From contig CAXXFD010000003.1 of assembly GCA_963662905.2 (NCBI GenBank), positions 1,488,001 to 1,552,000 of the forward strand: a DNA stretch of 64,000 nucleotides, read 5' to 3'. The position numbers and the translations under genes are program-made. The DNA comes from G963662905 sp963662905. Its GTDB lineage: Bacteria > Bacteroidota > Bacteroidia > Bacteroidales > WRLA01. Below the pieces are notes generated by a model, which was not told the DNA's origin, did not search any database, and saw only the letters and a list, made by a program, of their open reading frames with translations. Positions 52,312-61,511 of this stretch are shown here, piece by piece. Every line of letters begins with the position of its first letter. Within the stretch, counting starts at the first letter, position 1.

Positions 52312-54618
52312 CTACCTCTTCACAACCTTCTCACTAATGCGTTGCCCGCCATATTCCAAATTGAGAATATACATACCAGGCTTTAGATGCCCTACATTGA
52401 AATTATATCCTTTTGGGCTTCCGTTGAGCTTTAGCTTGTGCTGCATCATGGTTTTGCCGCTCAGGTCGTAGAGGCTCAGCAGTGCATTGCCTGAGTATTG
52501 CAGGTTAAGGTCTATTTCGAGGGCATGGCCTACCGGATTTGAACGCAAGGCCATTCCTTCCGCCCTTTTTTGTTCCGGTTCAAGGCCAACCGGCATTTCT
52601 TCGCCCATATACATCATACGCCCCGTTATGCCATAAGCCCATACATGCTGCCCGTCCGGATCAAGTTTCAGGCTTTGAAAATCAGGGTATGGGCCAAAAC
52701 GCTCCCAGTATGTGCCATCTGTTCTTTTATAAATATAATTTCCGCTTAGCAGGTAATCTTCTCCTGTATTGGTTTGTACTATATCAAGAACAGCAACATT
52801 TTCAGCAGAAAAAACTTGTTCCAAAAGTTCTCCCGTTCGGATATTGACCGAGTACACCCTGGAATAATCATTCGTAATATAAAAAACGGAATCGTTGATT
52901 TGGAAAGCCTTTAAAATTTTATTCACCCCCAAATTGGTAAAGTCCCAGCTTTCGCCATCATCTGTGCTTGCATAGTATCCGCCATTGCCAGCGGAACCAC
53001 CAAATACATATATGTGATCATCGCAAGATTCCATATCCATCATAGCCGAAGAGCTTACCGAAGGTAATTCTAATTCTGCCAAACTGGTATCAATCGGGCT
53101 AAATTTAAAAAATTTAGGAAATATACCATACTCATATTCATAGGGTTGAAAGATATAGACGCGGTCATCATCCAGAATATCTACTGACATATTAAAAAGC
53201 TCATAGGATTTTATAATGCCCTCACAATAGCTATTGAAACCATCTTCTGAATAATAACAATATAAGTTATCACTAAAAAAAGTACGCCCAATAATACAAG
53301 ATTTATCCTGTAGTATATCCATATCCTCAAAAACCAAATTGTTTATATTTGGGTAAAGCAGGCTGTCCCAGGCCCGATCCTGTGTATAATAATTCAATAC
53401 GACGTCTTTCGTTACCAGGATCATTTGTTCATCATCAAATTCCAAATCAATGATTTTCTCAATAAAATTATCCAAGGCCGGAGTCCAAAGATTGCTCTTA
53501 TTATGATTTTCAAGAAAAACGGAAGACCGCCCTCCTTCCAAATCATAGTTGATAGATGTTATACAGCAAAAGGCTTTTTGATGGTCAACAATCCCTACAC
53601 TCCTGATATTAGGCCGGGTAAAACCCTTCCCATATAGGTCGGGTTTTTCCTGTGCAGCAATCCAGGTTTCTCCTGCATCAAAGGACTGGATTAATGGGAT
53701 CCATGCACAACCTTCTTCATGAAAATGCTCACAATAACCATATGCAATTGCAAGCGAATCTCCCCAGGTTTTCATTTTATCAAGCCGGGGCATATAATCG
53801 TTCCAATACACCTGCTTCCAACTGGCTCCATAATCAAGGCTACGTTTCACAATATAGGCCAAATCAATAGGCAGTCCAACTATTTCGGGATCATTTGAAC
53901 CCGCAAAATCATGTAAACGGTCCTGAACTCCTAAACTGTAAAAAATCCCGTTCCCCTGGCTTGACAGCGAATAAAAGACCTCATTATCTACAAAGTAACT
54001 TACATGCTCAAAACTATGGCAACTGTCCGATGTCCTGTAATACCTTTGGTTTTCAGCAGTCAGGAATACGCCCATGGCCACATTTTCAAAAACCATATCC
54101 GAAACAGTAGCTGTATCATTCAGGATGTGGTCCGTATAATCAATTTCCCAGTTTTTTCCTCCGTCAAAAGTCTGCCCCAACAAAGTTTTCTTTGTTGTTG
54201 CGTGTACCAGTAGTGCATAGCCGCTGCTGCGGTTCAGCATTTGCAGACGTTTTATGCCAAGGCTGTCCGGGAATTGACACACCTTTGCCCACACCCGTCC
54301 GTAATCATGGGTAGAAATCAGTTGCCTGCTGCCCATTTTAATAAAGGCATGACCCGGGGCAACAATATTGATCTGGCTCAGCGAACTGCTCCCTTCGTTA
54401 AAAACAATCTCCCAATGACTGCCCCCATCATTTGTTGCGCATATCATGCCATACTGGCCGCACATCAGGCCATGCTGCCCGTCAAAAAAAGCAATATCAT
54501 AGAAGTCATTTCCGGCGGGGAGGGGATTGAGCCAGTGGGTGGTTTGGGCTGAAAGCTCCTTGCAAAACCATTGGAACATCAATAAAATCAATATCAGAGA
54601 GACTACTTTTGTTTTCAT
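52312..54618 (-). CDS. Secreted YCF48-like beta-propeller with T9SS sorting domain
   Basis: 768 residues from the ATG at 54618, chosen because MKTKVVSLILILLMFQWFCKELSAQ is a signal peptide. The open frame reaches 54744 without support. The propeller is built from repeats of the photosystem-stability YCF48 or sortilin type, for example GLMCGQYGMICATNDGGSHWEI, TLLGQTFDGGKNWEI and YYASTDDGESWDF. Residues ~690-768 are a type A T9SS sorting domain (NPVGHALEIDLNLQYS, SLYDLSGKTMM, GMYILNLEYG, final KVVKR). It is exported to the cell surface. It faces the peptide cassette across a 585-base gap and is a separate unit. Confidence 0.88.
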   Translation of the reverse strand: MKTKVVSLILILLMFQWFCKELSAQTTHWLNPLPAGNDFYDIAFFDGQHGLMCGQYGMICATNDGGSHWEIVFNEGSSSLSQINIVAPGHAFIKMGSRQLISTHDYGRVWAKVCQFPDSLGIKRLQMLNRSSGYALLVHATTKKTLLGQTFDGGKNWEIDYTDHILNDTATVSDMVFENVAMGVFLTAENQRYYRTSDSCHSFEHVSYFVDNEVFYSLSSQGNGIFYSLGVQDRLHDFAGSNDPEIVGLPIDLAYIVKRSLDYGASWKQVYWNDYMPRLDKMKTWGDSLAIAYGYCEHFHEEGCAWIPLIQSFDAGETWIAAQEKPDLYGKGFTRPNIRSVGIVDHQKAFCCITSINYDLEGGRSSVFLENHNKSNLWTPALDNFIEKIIDLEFDDEQMILVTKDVVLNYYTQDRAWDSLLYPNINNLVFEDMDILQDKSCIIGRTFFSDNLYCYYSEDGFNSYCEGIIKSYELFNMSVDILDDDRVYIFQPYEYEYGIFPKFFKFSPIDTSLAELELPSVSSSAMMDMESCDDHIYVFGGSAGNGGYYASTDDGESWDFTNLGVNKILKAFQINDSVFYITNDYSRVYSVNIRTGELLEQVFSAENVAVLDIVQTNTGEDYLLSGNYIYKRTDGTYWERFGPYPDFQSLKLDPDGQHVWAYGITGRMMYMGEEMPVGLEPEQKRAEGMALRSNPVGHALEIDLNLQYSGNALLSLYDLSGKTMMQHKLKLNGSPKGYNFNVGHLKPGMYILNLEYGGQRISEKVVKR

Positions 54619-55007
54619 TTGGAGAGGGCTAAAAAAATAAACACCATAAAGATACATTATTTTAATGAGAAACTGATAATATATTCTAAACCAAATTGCA
54701 TTTACACACTCATCTTTCCCTCTTAGACCAACACAAACAAACATCTCAGATAATATTAATCAACAAGAAACATCAAGATCCAAAGACAATCGCTTTATTT
54801 CAAAAAAGCTTCACGCATCACAAGCCCTTCTACTCAGCGAATCTTTATTCAATACAACCTTAAATATTGGTTTACAAGCTTTTACAATATCATAAAATTT
54901 TTTAAAAGGGATGATTATTTTTAACGATTCAATCTTTGCCACTTCAAAAAATAATGTACTTTCGCGGCCAGATTTAAACCTTGTCCAAACACACTAATTA
55001 ACTGGTA
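54619..55007. other. Divergent promoter region
   Basis: 389 bases between the divergent T9SS protein and transporter genes. It holds the transporter promoter at 54935-54964. On the minus strand a TATCTTTA box near 54645 is a weak -7 candidate. Nothing else is recognisable; it is AT-rich. Confidence 0.6.
54935..54964 (+). promoter_or_regulatory. Promoter of the nucleoside-recognition transporter gene
   Basis: TTTG (54935-54938), 18 bases, TACTTTCG (54957-54964), one base from the TAnnTTTG consensus. The leader would be about 40 bases. Confidence 0.7.
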
Positions 55008-56186
55008 ATGAAATCTTTAAAAACCATTCGGAATAAAAACTTCCTGCTCAACAGAAGGTACGAAGCTTTGGTATTCCTGCTGCTTTTCTTTGGTTTCTTT
55101 GGTTTTCTGGGCACAAAAATGGGCATCGACAATATGCTCAACACCATTATGAACACAGCCTGGGACCTTTTGATGAACACGGTCTTTTATATTATGGGCA
55201 TTACAGTGCTCACCGGTGCGCTCGGAAGCCTCATGATCGAATTTGGTGTAGTACGCCTCATCGAAAAAGTACTTTCGCCCCTTATGCGCCCATTGTTCAA
55301 CCTACCGGGCGTGGCATCACTGGCCGGCCTCATGACTTTCTTTTCCGATAATCCCGCCATTATCGGCCTTTCGAACGATAAAAGCTTCAGCAAATATTTC
55401 CTGAAAAGGGAATTGATTTCACTGACCAATTTCGGTACTGCTTTTGGCATGGGCCTGATCGTGCTTACCTATATGTCGGGTTTTGGTTATTTCAAAGCGG
55501 CCATGGTTGGTCTTTTTGGCGCTGTGGTGGGCGCTGTGGTTTCCACCCGCATTATGCAAAAGCTCATCAGCAAAGATTTCCCCGAAGAAGCCCACCTAAA
55601 ACGCAAAGAAGCCCCAAAAGACCTGGAAGAAAACATTTCTTTTAAATCTGAAGGAGGAACCTTTCTCCGTTTTCTGAACTCCATCCTCGATGGCGGAAAA
55701 TCGGGGGTCGATCTGGGTTTGAGCATTATTCCCGGCGTATTGATCATCAGTACCATCATCATGATCCTAACATTTGGCCCCAAAGATGCCAGTGTTGGAT
55801 ATCAGGGCCTGGCCTACGAAGGCGTGCCCCTGCTTCCCTATCTTGCCGGAAAAATCGACTGGCTGTTCTATGGCCTTTTCGGTTTTGAAAATGCAGAGCT
55901 CATCGCCTTCCCCATCACATCACTGGGTGCGGTCGGAGCATCACTCTCACTGGTAAAAGCTTTTGTGGACGAGAACATCATCAATGGAAATGCCATTGCG
56001 GTTTTCACGGCCATGGGCATGTGCTGGAGCGGATACCTGAGCACGCATACCGCGATGCTGGATACACTGGGATACCGCAAACTCACCAGCAAAGCACTCA
56101 TTTCGCACACAATTGGCGGAATCGTTGCCGGAATTGTGGCACATTATGCTTTCGTTTTGATTAGTATGTTCGTAAACCTCGGATAA
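55008..56186 (+). CDS. Nucleoside-recognition (Gate)-domain transporter-like protein
   Basis: 392 residues with about ten hydrophobic helices. It carries two Gate-like domains: an N-terminal copy near 70-175 (VFYIMGITVLTGALGSLMIEFG, SDNPAIIGLSNDKSF) and a C-terminal copy near 300-385 (AVFTAMGMCWSGYLSTHTAML). The family includes spore-maturation and nucleoside-recognition proteins and CD0519/CD1768-type clostridial proteins; substrates are not established. It has its own promoter. A small porin-like gene follows 20 bases downstream and is likely co-transcribed. Confidence 0.85.
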   Translation: MKSLKTIRNKNFLLNRRYEALVFLLLFFGFFGFLGTKMGIDNMLNTIMNTAWDLLMNTVFYIMGITVLTGALGSLMIEFGVVRLIEKVLSPLMRPLFNLPGVASLAGLMTFFSDNPAIIGLSNDKSFSKYFLKRELISLTNFGTAFGMGLIVLTYMSGFGYFKAAMVGLFGAVVGAVVSTRIMQKLISKDFPEEAHLKRKEAPKDLEENISFKSEGGTFLRFLNSILDGGKSGVDLGLSIIPGVLIISTIIMILTFGPKDASVGYQGLAYEGVPLLPYLAGKIDWLFYGLFGFENAELIAFPITSLGAVGASLSLVKAFVDENIINGNAIAVFTAMGMCWSGYLSTHTAMLDTLGYRKLTSKALISHTIGGIVAGIVAHYAFVLISMFVNLG

Positions 56187-56206
56187 CCAAACTTCCTCAT
56201 CTAAAA

Positions 56207-56983
56207 ATGACCACTGTTCAAAAACTACAGGCACTGGGATTATTAGCAGTCCTCTGCCTCCGGGCGATAGATTCACATGCCGAAGCATCCGACCTTACCA
56301 TTCCGGTAAAGCTCAATAAAATGGAAAAAGACAGCCTGCAAAAAAATCCGGCGGCTTTCCACCTGAGCACCACATTTACTTCCAAACACATTTGGCGCGC
56401 CATGCCTGCCGGGGATGCTCCTTGTATCGAACCTTTGGTAACATTTTCCAGCGGCGGACTGGCGGTAAGTGCATGGGCATCATGGGCCATTGACAACAGC
56501 TATAAGGAACTGGATTTATTCGCTACATATACCTGGAAGAATTTTCAAATAGGCATTTTCGATTATTATTGCCCATCGGATGCCGCTGCTTCCAATGAGT
56601 TTTTTGATTTCGACAAACCTTCAACACGCCATTTGTTTGAAGCACAGGCAAGTTGGCTGGGAACCGAAAAGCTCCCCCTTTCGGTAATGGCCGGATGCTT
56701 TATCGGCGGTTTCGATATGGACGAAAAACAAAACCAGCTTTACTCCACTTATCTTGAAATGAATTACCCGCTGTTTCGCGGTAAGCACAACATACTGCTT
56801 ACACTTGGCGGTACTCCTGCCAAAAGCATGTATGCCAATAAAGCTGCGATTTTCAATTACGGAATTACATACAGTTCCAGCATCGGCATCACGAAAAAAT
56901 GGAGCATTCCATACAATGGCCATTTGGTTTATAACAGCATTGATAAGAATTTCTATTTTTCATTATCCATCAGCTTGCAATAA
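56207..56983 (+). CDS. TorF-like outer-membrane porin candidate
   Basis: 258 residues. Signal peptide ~1-25 (LLAVLCLRAIDSHAEA). The mature protein alternates short hydrophobic strands, as in a small outer-membrane barrel. The stretch AAFHLSTTFTSKHIWRAMPAGD with GGLAVSAWASWAID resembles the TorF putative-porin family of Bacteroidota and Proteobacteria. It ends FYFSLSISLQ rather than with the usual aromatic residue, which lowers certainty. It follows the Gate-domain transporter, so the pair may act on the same small substrate across the two membranes. Confidence 0.68.
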   Translation: MTTVQKLQALGLLAVLCLRAIDSHAEASDLTIPVKLNKMEKDSLQKNPAAFHLSTTFTSKHIWRAMPAGDAPCIEPLVTFSSGGLAVSAWASWAIDNSYKELDLFATYTWKNFQIGIFDYYCPSDAAASNEFFDFDKPSTRHLFEAQASWLGTEKLPLSVMAGCFIGGFDMDEKQNQLYSTYLEMNYPLFRGKHNILLTLGGTPAKSMYANKAAIFNYGITYSSSIGITKKWSIPYNGHLVYNSIDKNFYFSLSISLQ

Positions 56984-57021
56984 GTTTTTGAAATAAGCTA
57001 TTCTAATTTTATTCAGATGAA

Positions 57022-57051
57022 TTGCCCATCTCCTGAAAAAACGTACTTTTG
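57022..57051 (+). promoter_or_regulatory. Promoter of the flavodoxin-like gene
   Basis: TTG (57022-57024), 19 bases, TACTTTTG (57044-57051). The TAnnTTTG box ends 5 bases before the ATG at 57057, so the mRNA should be leaderless or nearly so. Confidence 0.72.
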
Positions 57052-57056
57052 GGGAT

Positions 57057-57518
57057 ATGAGTATTGTTTGCTATTATTCATTGAAAGGCAATTCCAGATT
57101 TCTGGCCGAAAAGCTTTCCGAACGGCTTACTGCTCCGCTATTTCCACTTATTGACCTTAAAAAACGTCATGGCTTGTTTGGTTTTTTCCGCAACGAATGG
57201 GATGCACTGACCAAGAATGACACCGACATCCGGCATGAAGAGATTCCATATAACCTGGTAACAAAACTCATCTTGATCGGCCCTGTGTGGATGAAAGGTC
57301 TGAGCCCTGCCATACGCACATTCCTCAAAGAAATCCCGGAAAATATCGAAGTAAGCCTCATCACGACAGCAAGCAATGACAAAGGAATAAAATACGCAAA
57401 GGAAGCTGTCCGATACCATGCAAAGACAACCCTGATTGCTGTTTTTCAGCGCTCCGAGCTTTATAAGGACGATCTCACGCAGGAGATTAACTCTATTATT
57501 AAGGAGCATCAAATTTGA
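57057..57518 (+). CDS. Flavodoxin-fold protein
   Basis: 153 residues. The FMN phosphate loop is YYSLKGNSRFLAEKL near the N-terminus, followed by a hydrophobic strand LILIGPVWMKGLSPAIRTFLKEIP, where the W and G positions match flavodoxin loop 2. It lacks the full acidic face of classic flavodoxins. It may be an FMN-binding redox carrier or a WrbA-like oxidoreductase. Cytosolic, stand-alone, with a promoter abutting its start codon. Confidence 0.82.
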   Translation: MSIVCYYSLKGNSRFLAEKLSERLTAPLFPLIDLKKRHGLFGFFRNEWDALTKNDTDIRHEEIPYNLVTKLILIGPVWMKGLSPAIRTFLKEIPENIEVSLITTASNDKGIKYAKEAVRYHAKTTLIAVFQRSELYKDDLTQEINSIIKEHQI

Positions 57519-57668
57519 GATGAAATATTTTCACGCCTGTCATAAAGCAGAGCATTTTTATTTATAAATTTGCCTTGGGTCAGATATTTATCCGAAGCCG
57601 ATTCCAAACGACAAGATATATATTTTCATTGCCATTTATTATTGCAACATCATTAAAACCAAATAAAA

Positions 57669-58199
57669 ATGTACCTGCAATGGGAGAACCTGAAACTGAT
57701 TTCCACCTCAGCCAATGACCCTGAGCTGGAAAGGCTTATAGCGGATTATTCCGACATCAGTCCGCTCAGCGAAACACGTTTATACCCGGAAAAAATGCCC
57801 AACGAACAGATTTTCCGAATTGAAGAAGAAAATATGCTCATTGGAGAAATCAGCCTGAGAAACATTAAATGGTATAACCGCAAAGCCATGGTTTCCATAT
57901 TTATTGCTGAGAGTTTTCAGGGGCAGGGCTATGGAAAAAAAGCGCTCACTTCTGTTTTAAGATATGCGTTCCAAAGTATGAACCTGGTGCGCATTGAAGC
58001 TGAAATAGTGGCTTTTAACCCTGTTTCTGAAAAACTTTTTGTTTCCTGCGGCTTTAAAAAAGAGGGCACTTTGCGCCAGGCAAAATACTTTGAAGGAAAA
58101 TATTACGACATTTTTTGCTATGGCCTGCTTAAAGATGAATATACGCCTCCTCAACCGAAAAAGTTTAAGGAAGAGGACGGCTTCAGCGATTTCAGGTAA
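57669..58199 (+). CDS. GNAT-family N-acetyltransferase
   Basis: 176 residues, cytosolic. The acetyl-CoA loop is SFQGQGYGKKALTSVLRYAF (Q/RxxGxG/A), preceded by beta-4 (KAMVSIFIAE) and followed by NPVSEKLFVSCGFKKEGTLRQ, the RimJ/RimL-like pattern. RimJ/L relatives acetylate ribosomal proteins or small polyamines; the substrate here is unknown. A TAAATTTG box at 57565-57572 is a candidate -7 element. The following gene starts 81 bases downstream. Confidence 0.87.
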   Translation: MYLQWENLKLISTSANDPELERLIADYSDISPLSETRLYPEKMPNEQIFRIEEENMLIGEISLRNIKWYNRKAMVSIFIAESFQGQGYGKKALTSVLRYAFQSMNLVRIEAEIVAFNPVSEKLFVSCGFKKEGTLRQAKYFEGKYYDIFCYGLLKDEYTPPQPKKFKEEDGFSDFR

Positions 58200-58260
58200 A
58201 CTGTTCCCTTGAAATCTCCGAATCGCCGCCTCATTGCAAAAGCAATCTGCATAAAAGGAT

Positions 58261-58268
58261 TATTTTTG
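58261..58268 (+). promoter_or_regulatory. Candidate -7 element of namZ
   Basis: TATTTTTG, 12 bases before the ATG at 58281. A TTG lies 24 bases upstream (58234-58236), one base beyond the usual range. Confidence 0.5.
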
Positions 58269-58280
58269 CAAAAAACATCA

Positions 58281-59471
58281 ATGAAGAAGACCATTTTCAT
58301 CCACATAGCCCTGCTGATTTTTAGTATGATTTCCTGTTCGGCGCAGGAAACTCCCACAGACCAAAAACTGCCGGCATGTTATCAAACCGATGAATACTTT
58401 CCTTTATTGGAAGGCAAAAGGATTGGGCTCATTGCCAACCAAAGCAGTTTAATTAACGGCAAACACCTGCTCGACAGCCTTTTAAATGCCGGACTCAAAG
58501 TGCAAGCTGTTTTTACGCCCGAGCATGGTTTCCGGGGCAATGCCGATGCCGGAGAAAAGGTGAACAGCTCAAAAGACAACAAAACCGGCACGGAAATCCG
58601 CTCGCTTTACGGCAAAACACGCAAACCCAGTCCTGAAATGCTGAAGGATATTGACGTGCTGCTTTTTGATATACAAGATGTTGGCGTACGCTTTTATACC
58701 TACATCAGCACAATGCACCTGGCCATGGAAGCTGCTGCCGAAAACAACATCCCCTTTATTGTGCTCGACCGTCCCAATCCCAACGGACAATATTTCGACG
58801 GCCCGGTGCTGGACACTGCTTTCCGATCATTTGTGGGCATGCACCCCATTCCGGTTGTTCATGGCCTTACAGTTGGCGAGCTGGCGCTGATGATCAATGG
58901 TGAAGGCTGGCTGAAAAACGGCTTAAAACCAGAACTTACAGTCATACCCATGCCAAACTACAAACACGGCATGGAATATCCTTTACCGGTCAAACCCAGC
59001 CCAAACCTACCTAATCATTTGAGCATCAAGCTTTACCCTTCCCTTTGTTTTTTTGAAGCTACGGATATCAGTATTGGCCGTGGTACATATTTTCCTTTTC
59101 AGGTAATCGGCTATCCCGATCAAGGTTTCGGGGAATTTAGTTTTGTACCCAAAAGCATCGAAGGCATGTCCAAAAATCCCCGTCATGAAAATAAAATATG
59201 TTACGGAACCGATCTGCGCCTAACTGAAATACAGGATGTTACTTTCGATCTTTCGTATCTGACCGAGGCTTTTAAAAAACTCAGGGAAATCAATCCGGAA
59301 GCGGATTTCATCAGCCGGAAACGCTGGTTTAACTTACTGGCAGGCAATGATATACTTGCAGAACAAATCCTGAGCGGAGAAAGCATGGAGGATATCCGTA
59401 AAAGCTGGAGTGCGGACCTGAAAACATACGGCCAGCTGAGAAAAAACTATTTACTCTATCCCGAAAATTAA
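58281..59471 (+). CDS. namZ: NamZ/DUF1343 exo-beta-N-acetylmuramidase
   Basis: 396 residues from the ATG at 58281, which opens with a lipoprotein-like signal (MKKTIFIHIALLIFSMISC, Cys19 as lipidation site). An earlier in-frame Met at 58209 has no support. The DUF1343 core is GKRIGLIANQSS, FTPEHGFRG, LLFDIQDVGVRFYTYISTM and LDRPNPNGQ, with VHGLTVGELA and YPSLCFFEATDISIGRGT later. In Bacteroidota NamZ removes MurNAc from the non-reducing end of peptidoglycan fragments. The adjacent sodium symporter, 4 bases downstream, probably imports the product or a related sugar. Confidence 0.93.
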   Translation: MKKTIFIHIALLIFSMISCSAQETPTDQKLPACYQTDEYFPLLEGKRIGLIANQSSLINGKHLLDSLLNAGLKVQAVFTPEHGFRGNADAGEKVNSSKDNKTGTEIRSLYGKTRKPSPEMLKDIDVLLFDIQDVGVRFYTYISTMHLAMEAAAENNIPFIVLDRPNPNGQYFDGPVLDTAFRSFVGMHPIPVVHGLTVGELALMINGEGWLKNGLKPELTVIPMPNYKHGMEYPLPVKPSPNLPNHLSIKLYPSLCFFEATDISIGRGTYFPFQVIGYPDQGFGEFSFVPKSIEGMSKNPRHENKICYGTDLRLTEIQDVTFDLSYLTEAFKKLREINPEADFISRKRWFNLLAGNDILAEQILSGESMEDIRKSWSADLKTYGQLRKNYLLYPEN

Positions 59472-59475
59472 TTTT

Positions 59476-60972
59476 ATGAGTCCATTACTTGTTTTTGGCG
59501 TTATTGCCTCCTACTTCCTGATCCTGATCATCATCTCGCATTTTACATCAAAAAACAGGAGCAACAGCACGTTTTTTACAGGGAACAGGCAATCGCCCTG
59601 GTTTGTTGTGGCTTTTGGAATGATCGGCGCATCACTTTCGGGAGTTACCTTTATCAGCATTCCCGGCGAAGTAGGAAACAGCGGTTTCAGTTATTTCCAG
59701 CTCGTTTTGGGCTATCTTATTGGTTATGCAGCCATTGCCGGCATCCTGCTTCCGCTTTATTACAAAAACAACCTCATCTCAATTTACAGCTGGCTTGATA
59801 AACGCTTTGGGAACAGGTCGTATAAAACCGGCGCAGCCTTTTTCCTGATCAGCCAGATGATCGGAGCTTCTTTCCGGCTTTTTCTGGTTGCCAATGTTTT
59901 GCAGATTGCCTTTTTTAATGCTTTCGGAATTCCTTTTGAAATCACGGTACTTATTACCATTGCTTTGATATATGTGTACACATTCCGCGCCGGTATCAAA
60001 ACGATTGTCTGGACAGATACACTGCAAACCTTATTTATGCTTTTGGCGGTGATTGTGAGCATGTTCATTATCACCAAAGACCTGAACATAGATTTTTCGC
60101 AAATGGTCTCCAGCATACGCGAAAGCGAATTTTCAAAAACATTTAACTGGGACTGGCGCGCGAAAGGCAACTTTTTCAAACAATTTTTTTCCGGAGCCTT
60201 TATTGCCATTGTGATGACGGGGCTTGATCAGAATATGATGCAGAAAAACCTTACCTGCCGCAGCCTGAAAGATTCGCAAAAAAACATGATCAGCATGAGC
60301 CTGACACTAATTCCGGTGAATTTGCTTTTCCTGTCGCTCGGCTCACTGCTCTATATTTATATTCAGCAAAATGCTATAGTTTTTACTCCGGAAGACGGCT
60401 TTTGGTTTGATCCGGGAAAAGGCGCTTACAGTCATACTGATGCACTTTTCCCAATTCTGGCCATCAAACATTTCAGCACTTTTGCCGGCATTGTATTTTT
60501 GCTCGGCATCATCGCGGCAGCATTTTCCAGTGCGGATTCGGCGCTAACAGCTTTGACAACTTCTTTTTGCATCGACTTTTTGGATATCAGCAAGCAGCCA
60601 AAAGAAAAACAAAAAAATATAAGGCTGGGCATCCATATCATGATGTCCACCCTAATGTTTGCTGTTATCATTGGTTTTAAAATCATCAACAACGACAGTG
60701 TAATCAATGAGGTATTCCGGGCTGCCGGCTACACCTATGGACCATTACTGGGGCTTTATTCATTTGGTTTATTTACAAAAAGGAAAAGTACCGACAAAGC
60801 CGTACCCTTCATAGCCCTTGCGTCACCATTAATCAGTTATGTAATCAGCCAAAATTCAGAAGCCTGGTTTAACGGTTATAAGTTTGGCTTTGAACTGCTT
60901 ATAATAAACGGAATGATCACTTTTTTGGGATTATATCTCTTTTCCTTTCAAAAAAAGCATATCCGCCTCTAA
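59476..60972 (+). CDS. Sodium:solute symporter (SSS family)
   Basis: 498 residues with about 13 membrane helices. SSS landmarks: SPWFVVAFGMIGASLSGVTFISIPG near the start, an Na+-site serine-rich helix (IIAAAFSSADSALTALTTSF), and a helix with FRAGIKTIVWTDTLQT. It couples sodium entry to uptake of a sugar, amino acid or vitamin; the substrate is inferred only from its tight link to NamZ (a MurNAc-releasing enzyme). The 4-base gap suggests one operon. Confidence 0.92.
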   Translation: MSPLLVFGVIASYFLILIIISHFTSKNRSNSTFFTGNRQSPWFVVAFGMIGASLSGVTFISIPGEVGNSGFSYFQLVLGYLIGYAAIAGILLPLYYKNNLISIYSWLDKRFGNRSYKTGAAFFLISQMIGASFRLFLVANVLQIAFFNAFGIPFEITVLITIALIYVYTFRAGIKTIVWTDTLQTLFMLLAVIVSMFIITKDLNIDFSQMVSSIRESEFSKTFNWDWRAKGNFFKQFFSGAFIAIVMTGLDQNMMQKNLTCRSLKDSQKNMISMSLTLIPVNLLFLSLGSLLYIYIQQNAIVFTPEDGFWFDPGKGAYSHTDALFPILAIKHFSTFAGIVFLLGIIAAAFSSADSALTALTTSFCIDFLDISKQPKEKQKNIRLGIHIMMSTLMFAVIIGFKIINNDSVINEVFRAAGYTYGPLLGLYSFGLFTKRKSTDKAVPFIALASPLISYVISQNSEAWFNGYKFGFELLIINGMITFLGLYLFSFQKKHIRL

Positions 60973-61028
60973 AACTACTGGAATTTTCAAACAATTTTCA
61001 TTAATATTGCAAGAATAAAACAGATATT

Positions 61029-61394
61029 ATGAGCGCAGTACTGGTCATTGAAGACGTTGAAGATAATTACTTTCTTATCAGTAAAATTATTGGCAAATAT
61101 CCGGTTGAGCTTTTTTGGGCACATGACGGAGCTGAAGCGATGGAATTATTTGAAAAGCATCAGGCTGACCTTAAGCTAATTCTGCTTGATATCCGTTTGC
61201 CTGATATCAGCGGATTGGAAATTGCAAAAAAAATCAGGGAAACCAACAATGAAGTGCCCATTGTTGCCCAAACCGCTTTTGCGATGTCGGGCGATAAGCA
61301 AAAAGCCTTAGACAGCGGATGTTCTGATTACATCAGTAAACCTATTGACATTCTGGCATTCAAGAAGATCCTAAATCGCCACCTGAGCGAATAG
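61029..61394 (+). CDS. Receiver-only response regulator
   Basis: 121 residues, one REC domain. The acidic pair is ED-ED near the start (VIEDVEDN), the phosphoacceptor Asp is in ILLDIRLPDISG, the Thr/Ser position is VAQTAFA, and the Lys is in YISKPID. There is no output domain, so it acts as a phospho-relay or protein-interaction switch, perhaps with a hybrid kinase elsewhere. No kinase is near. A hairpin (TACGAAA/TTTCGTA, 61435-61451) follows before gabD. Confidence 0.93.
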   Translation: MSAVLVIEDVEDNYFLISKIIGKYPVELFWAHDGAEAMELFEKHQADLKLILLDIRLPDISGLEIAKKIRETNNEVPIVAQTAFAMSGDKQKALDSGCSDYISKPIDILAFKKILNRHLSE

Positions 61395-61434
61395 GTTATC
61401 CGAATACGCCCCATTTCATATTTTTTTAGGTTAT

Positions 61435-61451
61435 TACGAAACATTTTCGTA
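61435..61451. promoter_or_regulatory. Small inverted repeat upstream of gabD
   Basis: TACGAAA-CAT-TTTCGTA, 7-bp perfect arms with a 3-base spacer, 60 bases before the gabD ATG. A possible operator or weak hairpin. Confidence 0.35.
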
Positions 61452-61511
61452 TATTATGGGCTGTTTGCAATCCGCACAAAAACAGATCCAAATAACATAA
61501 AATTTAACACA

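Noticed and set aside
54619..54744. N-terminal extension of the T9SS propeller protein
   Set aside because: The extra 42 residues would precede an otherwise ordinary signal peptide that starts at 54618.
58209..58280. Earlier NamZ start
   Set aside because: The 24 extra residues would mask the lipoprotein-type signal; a -7 box lies inside this stretch at 58261.
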